Shown here piece after piece: positions 54,687-63,535 of a DNA stretch of 64,000 nucleotides; the stretch's first letter is position 1; each line of letters opens with the position of its first letter. Both the position numbers and the translations under genes were made by a program. The notes under the pieces are model-generated. The model did not search any database and was not told where the DNA came from. It saw nothing but the letters and a program-made list of their open reading frames with translations. The stretch is from Gammaproteobacteria bacterium. Its GTDB lineage: Bacteria; Pseudomonadota; Gammaproteobacteria; Pseudomonadales; Azotimanducaceae. Where the stretch lies: the NCBI GenBank assembly GCA_009846005.1, contig VXYL01000088.1, positions 1 to 64,000 on the forward strand, given 5' to 3'.

Positions 54687-56423
54687 ATGAGTACGCAAGA
54701 CGGTTTCGTGCGGGTCGCCAACGTGGCCGAGGTTCCGCCCGGCAAGGCCGTCGCGGTGCGGGTCGAGGATCGCAGCGTGGCCCTCTTCAACCACGAAGGG
54801 AGCATCTACGCCACCGACAACCAATGCCCGCACATGGGCTACCCGCTGATCCGCGGGCGGGCCAGGAACGGCGTGCTGCAATGCGACTGGCACGGCTGGA
54901 GCTACGCGATGGCTGGCGGCGGCTGTTTCACCGGCGGCTGCGACGATCTCGACACGTTTCCCGTGGAGGTTCGCGGCGCTGACATTCACGTCAAGGTCGC
55001 GGGCGTCGCGTCGAGGCGCACCGGCGCTCACTACCTGTTGCTGAAGGAAGGGCTGCTGTCTCGGGACAACTGGGTGCTTTCCAAGGCCGTCGCCATTATG
55101 CTCGCCCAGGGCGTCTCGGAAGACGAGACCCTCCGACTGCTCGTAACCCACCTCGGCAAGCACATCGCCACGGAGCACGATGCCAATGGCAGTTGGCGTC
55201 TGGCCCGGGTCGCCAACGGCATCCGCGTCGCCCGGCGCCTGCCGCCGGACGACCGCCTGATTCCGCTGATGATGGCGGCCAAGGGCGCATCCGGCCGCGC
55301 CGGCGACCGCCCGGACCGGCAACCCCTGCCGCCCCCGATAAGCTGGGAAAAGCTCGCCGACTGGGTGCGCATGTTCTCCCGGGACCGCGACGGGGAGGGC
55401 ATCGAGAAGTGCCTGGTGACGGCCCGTGCCCTAGGCGGCTGCGACGACCGCATTCTGCCGTTGGCCTTCGAGTGCGTGCTCGCGCCGCACTTCATCGGCT
55501 TCGGCTTCAACATCCTGCATCTCGTGCGGCTCGCCGAGGTGCTCGACGAATTCGGTTGGGAGGTCGCCGAGCAGCTTGTCTGCAACCTCGTCGCCAAGAT
55601 CCTCGGCCGCCATCGCGGTACCCCGGACGGCGTCCGGCGGGAAGCCATCGAGGCTTTCGCTGGCGTGCAGTCCGACGTCGACAACCTGACCGAGCCCAAC
55701 GGTTCGGCCGAGTTCGACGAAGACGCGTTCGGGGAAGCGCTGCTCTCGGGCGAACTCGGTACGGTGTTCGGTGCCGTCACCGCTGCGCTGCAATCGGGCG
55801 TCCACGTCAGCCGCATCGCCGACACCATGGTCATGCTCGCCGCGGACCGCATGGCGCGCACGCCGGTCAGCTTCAATCCGGGCTGGTGGGATCTCGGCGC
55901 GGAGATGCAGACGGGGTCGGTGATTCGGGGCGTGCATCGCTATGCAGGCTACGCGTCGGCGGCAAAGGCCGTCTACCACGCCGCGTGGCAGTTCTACGGC
56001 GACCGATGGCTGAATATCCCGAACCGTCCCCTATCGCTTGCGAAGTTGGACGAACGCGCCGGGTCGGGATCTGCGGATGCAGAGGTCGAACGCGTGGCCA
56101 TCGTCGACGCCATCGAGTCGATCCGCGTCAACGATGTCGGCCCGTTGGTCGCGAAGCACTTGGCGGCCGGCCACCCGGGGAGCGAACTGCTGAACGAAAT
56201 CGCGCTTGCGCTGCTAAAGCACGACACCGGCTGGGACATCCTCGACACCCTGCGCGTGGTCTACGACGAGACCGAGACGTGCCGCGAGCACCCGGCCTCG
56301 CACCAGCTTGTGGTCGGTCTCGCCCGTTTCACGACCGGGGCAAGACGCAGCAACAACAGCGAGTCGGCGACGCGCACGGCGAGGCGGTTCGCGCGGCGTC
56401 AGACGGCGGTCGACCTCTACTAG
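54687..56423 (+). CDS. Rieske [2Fe-2S] protein with large helical C-terminal domain (paralogue 2)
   Basis: A 578-residue tandem paralogue of the gene before it. Rieske ligands are C47-x-H49 and C66-x2-H69 (NQCPHMGYP, CDWHGWSYAMAGGGCF). The C-terminal region repeats the same landmarks: HLGKHIATEHD, FECVLAPHFIGFGFN, LAADRMARTPVSFNPGW and VYHAAWQFYGDRWLNIPNRP. ATG 54687 with an AGGAAG site. The pair is likely one operon; paralogues may form a heterodimer. The stop sits in a degenerate TAGGGGCAGCCC repeat. Confidence 0.7.
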   Translation: MSTQDGFVRVANVAEVPPGKAVAVRVEDRSVALFNHEGSIYATDNQCPHMGYPLIRGRARNGVLQCDWHGWSYAMAGGGCFTGGCDDLDTFPVEVRGADIHVKVAGVASRRTGAHYLLLKEGLLSRDNWVLSKAVAIMLAQGVSEDETLRLLVTHLGKHIATEHDANGSWRLARVANGIRVARRLPPDDRLIPLMMAAKGASGRAGDRPDRQPLPPPISWEKLADWVRMFSRDRDGEGIEKCLVTARALGGCDDRILPLAFECVLAPHFIGFGFNILHLVRLAEVLDEFGWEVAEQLVCNLVAKILGRHRGTPDGVRREAIEAFAGVQSDVDNLTEPNGSAEFDEDAFGEALLSGELGTVFGAVTAALQSGVHVSRIADTMVMLAADRMARTPVSFNPGWWDLGAEMQTGSVIRGVHRYAGYASAAKAVYHAAWQFYGDRWLNIPNRPLSLAKLDERAGSGSADAEVERVAIVDAIESIRVNDVGPLVAKHLAAGHPGSELLNEIALALLKHDTGWDILDTLRVVYDETETCREHPASHQLVVGLARFTTGARRSNNSESATRTARRFARRQTAVDLY

Positions 56424-56608
56424 GGGCAGCCCTAACCGGCCCGAAACGTGTTCCACGAGCGCGCCCGGGCGCTCTGGTCTGCGGACCGCGACTTCTCACG
56501 ATTCCCGGACTTGCCGGTAGCCAACCCGCTCCCCGTGCGGTGACGGCGGTCGGGCTCGCTGCGAAAGGGGGCCGTTGGCAATCCTGCGTCGTCCGTCAGA
56601 GCGTCCCG

Positions 56609-57442
56609 TTAGATGGTCGGGGGCCCCGTCCACACGATGGGATTCAAGATAGTGGCCGCCGGGGCACCCGGCGGAAGGTCTCCCAACCAGGCCCGCAGGT
56701 CGCCCCGGGCCTCCGGACGCACAGGGTCGGTAATCCGTGCTCCGTCCGCGAAGTAGATCACCGTCATCACTTCGCGGCGGACGCGCGACTGGTTCGGCGG
56801 CGCGCGATGCAGCGCCCAGCCGGCGTGGAAACTCGCGTCACCGGCACGCGCCGTGCGCACCTCCGAGATGTCGAGGCCCTTGTCCGTGACGAAGCGTTCG
56901 TAGAAGGCCTCGGAGTCGTCCGAGATGCCCTTGTTGGTGATGTAGCCGAGCCGGTGGGCACGGGAGGCGAACTGCATCATGCCCATATTCTCTTCGATGT
57001 CCACGAGGGGCATCCACAATGTGATGGTGTGCTCGGTATCCAAAGGCCAGTAGTACTGGTCCTGATGCCACGGCGTGATGCCGCCGCCGGCCTCCTTGAA
57101 CAGGGCCTGGTCGTGGTAGAGGCGGACCCTTTCGACGCCGAGCAGGCGCGCGGCCACCTCGGCGAAGCATGGCGCCTGTACGAAGCGACGGACTGTCTCG
57201 TCGAGGGTCCAAAGGTTGAAGATCTGCAGGAACGCTTTGCCGTAGGTGTCGCGGTCCTCCAACGGTCGCATTTCCCGGCTGTGGCGGTCGGCGGTGGCGA
57301 CGATCGCCTCGCGGTACGGGGTGATGGAATCCCTAGGTAGCAGTTGCGGGAGAAAGACATGGCCGTCCCGGCGATAGCGCTGCACCTGTTTGGACGACAA
57401 CCGATAGGTTCGGGAAAGGCAATCGCCACTCCGGATGGTCAT
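56609..57442 (-). CDS. Phytanoyl-CoA dioxygenase (PhyH) family oxygenase
   Basis: A 277-residue Fe(II)/2-oxoglutarate oxygenase. Ligands: His126, Asp128 (TPWHQDQYYW) and His212 (GWALHRAPPNQSR), with Arg220 for 2-oxoglutarate. ATG 57442 begins a normal-length protein (RLSSKQVQRYRRDGHVFLPQ is the family opening); a longer frame upstream lacks similarity. Divergent from the next PhyH gene. Substrate unknown. Confidence 0.88.
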   Translation of the reverse strand: MTIRSGDCLSRTYRLSSKQVQRYRRDGHVFLPQLLPRDSITPYREAIVATADRHSREMRPLEDRDTYGKAFLQIFNLWTLDETVRRFVQAPCFAEVAARLLGVERVRLYHDQALFKEAGGGITPWHQDQYYWPLDTEHTITLWMPLVDIEENMGMMQFASRAHRLGYITNKGISDDSEAFYERFVTDKGLDISEVRTARAGDASFHAGWALHRAPPNQSRVRREVMTVIYFADGARITDPVRPEARGDLRAWLGDLPPGAPAATILNPIVWTGPPTI

Positions 57443-57603
57443 GGCGTCGCGTGGAAGACCTCGATGGGTGGCCGCGCAAGCATAGAATCTCTGCGCTCTT
57501 GGCAAGCCGCGATGTTACATCGCTCGGCGCGGTCATGGTGTTGACGGCCGCGCGACAACCGCCGTAAATGGGGGGAGTCGAGGAGACCCAAGGAGCGACG
57601 TCC

Positions 57604-58440
57604 GTGGCGACCCCATCTGCCGGACTCGTCTCGGACGAGGACAGACAACTCTACGCCGACGAGGGCTACATGGTTCTCAAAGGCGTCGTTCCCGAGGATA
57701 TGCTGCGGATGTTGCGCGAGGAGTGTTCCTATTTCCTCGGCTACATGGACGCGCGCATCGATGCGGGTCTCGTCGCCAGCGAAGCGCTGACCTTTCGCGG
57801 CAAGCGCTACTTCGTCAACAACCGCTACCGCTTCAGCGAGCGTCTCTGGCGTTACGTCTACGGCGATCTCATGGCCGACGTATGCGGTGCCACGCTTGGC
57901 GACGATGCCTATCTCTTCAACGAACAGTGGGTTGTCAAGGGTGCGGAACAGGGTATGAGATTCTCCTGGCACCAAGACTCCGGCTACGTCAAGTTCATGG
58001 ATCCCGAGACGGTGCACGAGCCGTATTTGACGTGCTGGTGCGCCTTGGACGACGTGGACGAGACCAACGGCACGGTCTACCTGCTGCCGCATTCCCGCGC
58101 AGGTACCAAGGGCAGGATCATCACCCACACGAGGAACGCCGTCTCCCACGATCTAGTCGGCTACACCGGCGACGATCCGGGCGTTGCCCTCGATGTGCCC
58201 GCAGGCAGCATCGTCGCGTTTTCGAGCTACAACCTGCATCGCAGTGGCGCGAATACCACGAGGGACATGCGTCGCGTCTACCTGACGCAATACGTGTCGG
58301 CACCGGTGTTCCATTCCCAGACCGGCGAACGCTTCAACCTCGCCGTGGAGTTCTTGAAGGGTGGGCGGAACGTCTACGACCACGCGATGGATACGCCGGA
58401 GCGATGGGGAGGAACCGCGCCGCCCGCATTGGTTGCATGA
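57604..58440 (+). CDS. Phytanoyl-CoA dioxygenase (PhyH) family oxygenase
   Basis: A 278-residue PhyH protein. Ligands: His123, Asp125 (RFSWHQDSGYVKF) and His212 (SYNLHRSGANTT), with Arg220. GTG 57604 is preferred because AGGAG lies eight bases before it; ATG 57568 would add 12 residues without similarity. LYADEGYMVLKGVVPEDML is the usual N-terminal part. Divergent from the preceding PhyH gene, so both may share a 161-base control region. Confidence 0.86.
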   Translation: MATPSAGLVSDEDRQLYADEGYMVLKGVVPEDMLRMLREECSYFLGYMDARIDAGLVASEALTFRGKRYFVNNRYRFSERLWRYVYGDLMADVCGATLGDDAYLFNEQWVVKGAEQGMRFSWHQDSGYVKFMDPETVHEPYLTCWCALDDVDETNGTVYLLPHSRAGTKGRIITHTRNAVSHDLVGYTGDDPGVALDVPAGSIVAFSSYNLHRSGANTTRDMRRVYLTQYVSAPVFHSQTGERFNLAVEFLKGGRNVYDHAMDTPERWGGTAPPALVA

Positions 58441-58443
58441 ACC

Positions 58444-58542
58444 CGTAGGGACGACCCTATCGCGCCCGTCAGGGCGCGCGGTCGCCCGCGCCTGATGTAC
58501 GGGCGTCCTTGGCAACGGGACGGGACAAGCCCTTCCCCTACG
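58444..58542 (+). repeat. Composite TIR repeat element (copy 8)
   Basis: The best-preserved long copy, with ends CGTAGGGACGACC and GCCCTTCCCCTACG. It includes CCCTATCGCGCCCGTCAGGG, GGTCGCCCGCGCCTGATGTA and GGACGGGACAAGCCC. The same block order appears inverted at 4601-4693 and, more diverged, at 22727-22820. Confidence 0.85.
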
Positions 58543-58686
58543 AGCCGTGTTCCTCGCACGTCCTCAATCGCCCGGCATTGGGGCCACGAGGAAGCCGCGC
58601 GAGCCGAGGAGGAGGCGGCGCGGGCCCAAGCGGCAGAGCGGTGGCTCGCCGAATTGGAGGCGCAGCTGGCCGAACGAGATCGCTGA
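58543..58686 (+). pseudogene. Possible 3' remnant of a Uma2-type gene
   Basis: One frame of this stretch gives a 30-residue charged coiled coil (EEAARAEEEAARAQAAERWL AELE-type ending in ERDR then stop) resembling the C-terminal tail of Uma2-family putative nucleases. Everything upstream in the frame comes from the repeat, so no intact gene remains. The rest of the 322-base gap to 58762 shows nothing else. Confidence 0.3.
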
Positions 58687-58762
58687 CGCGCGGCAAGGGG
58701 CTTTCCGGCTTAACGGCGTTCCGGCGGTGCTCGGAGTCGCCCATGCGTTTTCCCAGCGCGGG

Positions 58763-60610
58763 TCAGCGCGCCGGGTGATCGACAACCACCTCCTGGTTGG
58801 CGGCTAATGCGTGGAGGACGGTTTGCTCGCCATCGGGCCAATCGACGGTCAACATCTCGACCTCGGCGGTCGACCCCAGTCCAAATAGCTGGACGGTGGG
58901 ATTGTGGGACGCGAAATTGCTTCCCAAGGTGACCTCGCGCAGGTGATCTTCTCCGGCAAAGGTGGCGACCACCCTTGCGCCAACACCTTGCGTATTCGGT
59001 GCCGCCCCACGGAGCCGAACGCGGAGGTAGTTGTGCGTGGCTTCGTTCACCCACAGCGTCGCGGCGTTGTCGTCGTGCATGTGCAGCAGCAGGATGTCGG
59101 TGTCGCCGTCGTTGTCGAAGTCGGCGCAGACAATGCCACGGCCTTGCTCGGCGTCGTTGAGCCCGAGTTCCGCCGCCCTGTCCACGAAGATCCCGGCGCC
59201 GCTGGAAACGAAAGCCCTCGATGAGTCCCGGTTGAATCCGCCGTATTCCTCGAATTCGTGCCAGCCGTTGGTGTGGTAGATGTCCAGGTCGCCGTCGTTC
59301 TCGAAGTCCAGGAAACAGCTACCCCAACCCCAGCCGCCGTCGGCGACGCCGGACTCGTCGGTCACATCGACAAACGTCCCGTCGTCGTTCCGGTAGAGGC
59401 GATTGCCGATCCGCGATATGTTCGTCGGCACGTCGTCGCCGATGGCGCGAATGCTGCTCACGAACCAGTCGAGATCGCCGTCGCCGTCGTAGTCGCCGAC
59501 CGCCGAACCCATGCCGTTGCCGTCGATGATCACGGCGTAGTCGGTGACGTTGCTGAACGTGCCGTCGGTGTTGTTCATGAACACCTGGGTGGCGTTGAAG
59601 TCCGCGACCATGAGGATGTCGGGGTACACGTCGTCGTTGATGCGCGCGAAGGTCGGCGTGAACGTGTTGTCGAAGTTCAACTGCGTTACCAGCGGATCCT
59701 GGTTGACGACAACCGAGGGGACGAGGCCGGTTGCCACGCTGACGCTTTCGAACCGGATCCCGTCGCCGTCGCTGTCGTTGCGCCACAGGTGTTCGGTGTC
59801 CCCCGGCCAGCCGAGCAAGTCCCTCGGGGTGCCCCAATGCCCGAACAGCAGGTCGAGGTCGCCGTCGAGATCGTAGTCGCCGAACGCCGGCGACAGCGTG
59901 TAGGCGGAATGCATGAGGTCGAGTCCGGACCCCTCGGACACGTCGGTGAAGGTTCCGTCGCCGTTGTTGGCGAAGACCATCGTGGGGTCGCTTTCCAGCC
60001 CCGGGAGGAGGAGATCGAGATCCCCGTCGCCGTCGAGATCGGCGAGTGCGGGTGAACCATGGCGGTAGTTCTCGGTGGCGGATTTCGTCAGCGCTACACC
60101 GGCCTCGGTGGCGACATCCTCGAATACGAGGTTGCCTAGGTTGCGATAGAGGAGATTAGTCAGGCCATCGCCGCGCACGATGGCGAGGTCGATGTCGCCG
60201 TCGTTGTCATAGTCGCCTGCCGCCGCGCCGCTCGGCAGGATGTACGGCACCTCGTGGTTCCGCATCGGCTCCTCGTAGCCGACGGTGAAGTCGATTCCCG
60301 AGGCATCCGTCCCATCCACGAACAAGGTCGTGTCGTCAGGTGGCGGCGGCGGGGGAGGCGGCGTTGGCGGCTCGACCGGTGGCGGGGTCGAACCCCCACC
60401 GGACCCGCCGCCGCAGGCTGTTAGTAGGACCGTAAACCCAACGAATGCGAATGCCTGTAGGGGCGACCCTATCGCCGGGACGGGACAAGCCCGTCCCCTA
60501 CGGTTCGCAGGCCCGTAGGGGCGACCCTTGTGGTCGCCCGCTGGACCCTTGTGGTCGCCCGGATTCGCACTGAGGCGGCGTGGGCACAACGTGCATGCGG
60601 GACGGGACAA
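58763..60610 (-). CDS. FG-GAP/VCBS repeat lipoprotein with ASPIC/UnbV C-terminus (CRTAC1-like)
   Basis: About 565 residues of recognisable protein: a lipoprotein signal (FVGFTVLLTACGGGSGG), a Pro-rich linker, then seven or so calcium-binding FG-GAP repeats (AAGDYDNDGDIDLAIVRGDG, ALADLDGDGDLDLLLPGLES, GSAVGDYDGDGDLDWFV) and a C-terminal ASPIC/UnbV domain (LTVDWPDGEQTVLHALAANQ). It would be anchored to the outer membrane and bind ligand. The start is uncertain: the sequence just before the signal peptide is repeat DNA with no in-frame ATG or GTG, and the only frame-open start codons are TTG 60610 and TTG 60589 in that DNA. Confidence 0.75.
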   Translation of the reverse strand: MSRPACTLCPRRLSANPGDHKGPAGDHKGRPYGPANRRGRACPVPAIGSPLQAFAFVGFTVLLTACGGGSGGGSTPPPVEPPTPPPPPPPPDDTTLFVDGTDASGIDFTVGYEEPMRNHEVPYILPSGAAAGDYDNDGDIDLAIVRGDGLTNLLYRNLGNLVFEDVATEAGVALTKSATENYRHGSPALADLDGDGDLDLLLPGLESDPTMVFANNGDGTFTDVSEGSGLDLMHSAYTLSPAFGDYDLDGDLDLLFGHWGTPRDLLGWPGDTEHLWRNDSDGDGIRFESVSVATGLVPSVVVNQDPLVTQLNFDNTFTPTFARINDDVYPDILMVADFNATQVFMNNTDGTFSNVTDYAVIIDGNGMGSAVGDYDGDGDLDWFVSSIRAIGDDVPTNISRIGNRLYRNDDGTFVDVTDESGVADGGWGWGSCFLDFENDGDLDIYHTNGWHEFEEYGGFNRDSSRAFVSSGAGIFVDRAAELGLNDAEQGRGIVCADFDNDGDTDILLLHMHDDNAATLWVNEATHNYLRVRLRGAAPNTQGVGARVVATFAGEDHLREVTLGSNFASHNPTVQLFGLGSTAEVEMLTVDWPDGEQTVLHALAANQEVVVDHPAR

Positions 60611-60624
60611 GCCCGTCCCCTACA
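60455..60624. repeat. Array of TIR repeat units (copy 9)
   Basis: A 170-base array bounded by CTGTAGGGGCGACC and GTCCCCTACAG. Inside are two GGGACAAGCCCGTCCCC hairpins and two GACCCTTGTGGTCGCCCG units. It contains the TonB-receptor stop codon on the right and ends against the signal-peptide codons of the FG-GAP gene on the left. Confidence 0.85.
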
Positions 60625-63355
60625 GTTGGTAGAAGACCTTCACCCCGTAGGTCGTGCGGTAGTAGTTGTTGAACTCCGTGCGGTCGGGAATGTTGAAGGT
60701 GTACTTGCGGCGCACCTCGTCCCCGACGTTTCTCCCGAACACGCCGACCCGCAGGTCCTCGTTGACGTCGTAGGAGACCTGGAAGCTGGTCAAGAGGGTC
60801 TCGTCGACGTGCAGGAAATTGCCGAACACGTTCGGCTCGACGTATTCGCTGCGGAAGTCCCAGCCGACCCGCGCCTCGATGTTGCCGCCAACCCACCACA
60901 ATGCGAGGTTCCAGACCCTCTCCGACAGGCCGGTCAGGGCGACACCCTGTCCTGCCGGCGCGACGGGCAGCACGTCGGAATCCGTGTATGCGTAGTTGAA
61001 GCTCGTTCCGACCGAGTCCAGCGCGGCGTTGACGAAGCCGAAGGTCGTATTGACGGCGAACTCGTACCCGCGGATATAGCCGCCGTCGCCGTTGGCGTTC
61101 GTCTGGAACGTGACATTGACAGGATTGTTGCCCACGTCGATGACGGGCTTCACCACGAAGTCCGTGCCGATGAAGCTGTCGAGGTCCAGGTTGTAGGCGG
61201 CGATGACGAATGAGGTCGCCTCAGCCGGGTACCACTCGTAGGACACCGAGAGCTGGTTGGCAACGGTGGGCTGCAGCATGGGATTGCCGGCGTTGCCGTT
61301 GGCCCCGAACCCGCTGATGAAGATCGCTTCCGACGAACGCATGTCGTCGAGGGGCGCACGGTTCATGACGCGACTTAGGCCGAGGCGCAGTTTGCGGGTC
61401 TCCGAGATCTCGAACGCCACGTTGAGGCTGGGCAGGACCTGCGTGTAGTCGTGGCCGGGCGTGATCCGCATCGCGGCCACGGCTTCGCGTTGGGGGGTCG
61501 TCCAGCCAGGCGCGACGAGATCGGTGCTGACGTAGCGCAGACCGAGGTTGGCGTGCAGCGGCATGTCGGCCCATGTGGAGTCGAAGTCCAATTGAACGTA
61601 GGCGGCGAGGCTGTCCTCCTCGATGGCCCCGGATTCCAGCAACTGGGTGTTCCGGGCAAGCGGCTGCGGCAAGGCGGCATCGCTTTGGGGGATTCTCTGC
61701 GAGAAACGACTCTCCAGCCGTCCGACGTCCCAGGCCAGGAACGACGGCCCGTTATCGGTAGCGATGGTGCCTCGGACGAACGTGTTGTCGAGCACATCGG
61801 TGGGGTCGTCCGGCACGTAGGCAGAGGTGAACCGGTTCTCGATGCGCTCGTAGTTCTTCTCGCGGGTAAGGAAGCGCACGCCGAACGAAAGCGTCGTCAG
61901 GCCCGTGTCGTTCAGATCCCGGCTCGCCGCCGCGCGGAGTGCCGTTTGCTGGTCGTCGTTGCCGAAATCGTTCAGCTCGTACTGGCGCGGCACCCAGATG
62001 GCGGGATCGAGCAGGTTTTCTGCTACGGACAGGGTCGGCGTGTCGCCCAGCGCGGAGTAGGTCAACGTGAACACGGGGCCGCCGAACCCGCCCGACGGTG
62101 CGCCGTGCACGGTGGCCCAGACGCCGTCGAAGAAATGCTCCGCCGCCGAGTAGCTCACGTCGCCTTCGAGCGTCCAGGCGCCGCTGTAGACCTTCAGGTT
62201 CACCCCGGTGCTGAGGATGTCTTGGTCAATGACGGTGAGCTGGTTGTACGACGAACTGCCGCCGCTGCCGAACCCGCTGGCGTTGGTTCCGGGCACGGTG
62301 ATGGTCGCTTGGCCGTACTCGTCGTAGGGGACGCCGTCGGCGGTGGTGGCTTCTTCGCGGACGGTGACCACCGGGTTGACGAGGCCCCATGATCGACCGG
62401 TCAGACCGATGAAGTTGACGCCGTAGTTCTCGAAGTCCTGACCGCGGTTGGACATCAGAAGGTCGGCGTATGCCTCGACATTGTCCGTCTTCCATTGCAA
62501 CGCGCCGAACAGACTGCCGCGGTCCTCCACCCCGCCTGCGGCTGCGATGTTGAAACCGGCGGGCACGACGGCCTCGCCGAAGACGCCATCGCCGTCCACG
62601 TCGGCGGGTGCACCGAATCCCCCGGCAAACGGCTGCCAGTCGAACGGTGTCACATCGCCGTGCCGGCCGAGCAGTTCGCTGGCGTAGGCCGCCGCCACGG
62701 CGACGCCCAACTCGTCGGACAGCTGTTCGATGAAGGTGATGCTTCCCTGGCCGCCGAAGTCGTCGCCGCCGATCACGTCGTCGGCCAGCGCGTAGCTCGC
62801 CATCTCGGCGTTGATCGTGATGGAACGCTCGTTGAAGTCGAGGGGCCGGATGGTGTTCATGTTGATCACGCCCGACAGTCCGCCCTCCGGCAGACTTGCC
62901 CTCGGCGTCTTGTGGACCTGCACCGAGGACATGACGCCCGGCGGGCAGAGCCCGTATTCGACGTTGCGGGTTGTTGCGACGGTGACCTGCTCGCGACCGT
63001 TCAACAGGCCGATGGCCAAATCCGTGGTGCCTCGCACCGAGAGTTGGCTGATGGTGCCGTCATCCGTCCGGGCACCGGCGATTCCGGGTAAGGTCGCAAT
63101 CGCGTCGGCGATCGAGACCGCCGGGAGGACGCCTATGTCCTCGATACCAATGGCTTCGATCTGGGTATCCGCAAGCTGTTTCTGGGTGATGGCGCTTGCG
63201 AGACTGCGCTGGAACTTGGCGGTGACCACGACCACCTCGATGTCGTCGTCCTCGGTCGGATCGTCCTGGGCGGTCGCTGGCATGCCGATGCACGCCAATG
63301 TGCCGAGCATGAGGATTCGAACACGGGCCGCACCGGCCCCCTTGCGAAATGCCAT
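60620..63355 (-). CDS. TonB-dependent outer membrane receptor
   Basis: A 911-residue receptor. The signal peptide is ILMLGTLACIGMPATAQDDP. A plug domain follows (SIADAIATLPGIAGARTDDG, then ISQLSVRGTTDLAIGLLNGR; LPEGGLSGVINMNTIRPLD), then a 22-strand-type barrel ending GVKVFYQL. The plug resembles proteobacterial receptors for oligosaccharides. Downstream of an alpha-glucosidase on the same strand, so maltodextrin-like ligands are plausible. ATG 63355 preceded by GGAG. Confidence 0.92.
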   Translation of the reverse strand: MAFRKGAGAARVRILMLGTLACIGMPATAQDDPTEDDDIEVVVVTAKFQRSLASAITQKQLADTQIEAIGIEDIGVLPAVSIADAIATLPGIAGARTDDGTISQLSVRGTTDLAIGLLNGREQVTVATTRNVEYGLCPPGVMSSVQVHKTPRASLPEGGLSGVINMNTIRPLDFNERSITINAEMASYALADDVIGGDDFGGQGSITFIEQLSDELGVAVAAAYASELLGRHGDVTPFDWQPFAGGFGAPADVDGDGVFGEAVVPAGFNIAAAGGVEDRGSLFGALQWKTDNVEAYADLLMSNRGQDFENYGVNFIGLTGRSWGLVNPVVTVREEATTADGVPYDEYGQATITVPGTNASGFGSGGSSSYNQLTVIDQDILSTGVNLKVYSGAWTLEGDVSYSAAEHFFDGVWATVHGAPSGGFGGPVFTLTYSALGDTPTLSVAENLLDPAIWVPRQYELNDFGNDDQQTALRAAASRDLNDTGLTTLSFGVRFLTREKNYERIENRFTSAYVPDDPTDVLDNTFVRGTIATDNGPSFLAWDVGRLESRFSQRIPQSDAALPQPLARNTQLLESGAIEEDSLAAYVQLDFDSTWADMPLHANLGLRYVSTDLVAPGWTTPQREAVAAMRITPGHDYTQVLPSLNVAFEISETRKLRLGLSRVMNRAPLDDMRSSEAIFISGFGANGNAGNPMLQPTVANQLSVSYEWYPAEATSFVIAAYNLDLDSFIGTDFVVKPVIDVGNNPVNVTFQTNANGDGGYIRGYEFAVNTTFGFVNAALDSVGTSFNYAYTDSDVLPVAPAGQGVALTGLSERVWNLALWWVGGNIEARVGWDFRSEYVEPNVFGNFLHVDETLLTSFQVSYDVNEDLRVGVFGRNVGDEVRRKYTFNIPDRTEFNNYYRTTYGVKVFYQL

Positions 63356-63391
63356 GGCGTTCTCCGATCCGGAATTCCCCTTAAGCGCACC

Positions 63392-63397
63392 ATTATA
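63392..63397 (-). promoter_or_regulatory. -10 element of the TonB receptor gene
   Basis: On the minus strand TATAAT, preceded by GCCC, lies about 36 bases before the start. The -35 is weak. It gives the receptor its own promoter after the alpha-glucosidase gene. The remaining 180-base gap holds only a degenerate GACGGGTTCGTCCCGT hairpin. Confidence 0.5.
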
Positions 63398-63535
63398 GGG
63401 CGGCTGGGCAGGCGATTAGCCGGATTGCATACGTATTCATTCGCCTTTGCGTGCACGGCGAAGCGTAAGGAACACGACGGGTTCGTCCCGTTCCGCAGGC
63501 CCTTCTCGGGCTAGCTTGCCACCTCTTTCGGCTGT

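Noticed and set aside
58495-58686. A small gene of 63 codons
   Set aside because: Its first half is translated repeat DNA; at most the last 30 codons are a gene remnant.
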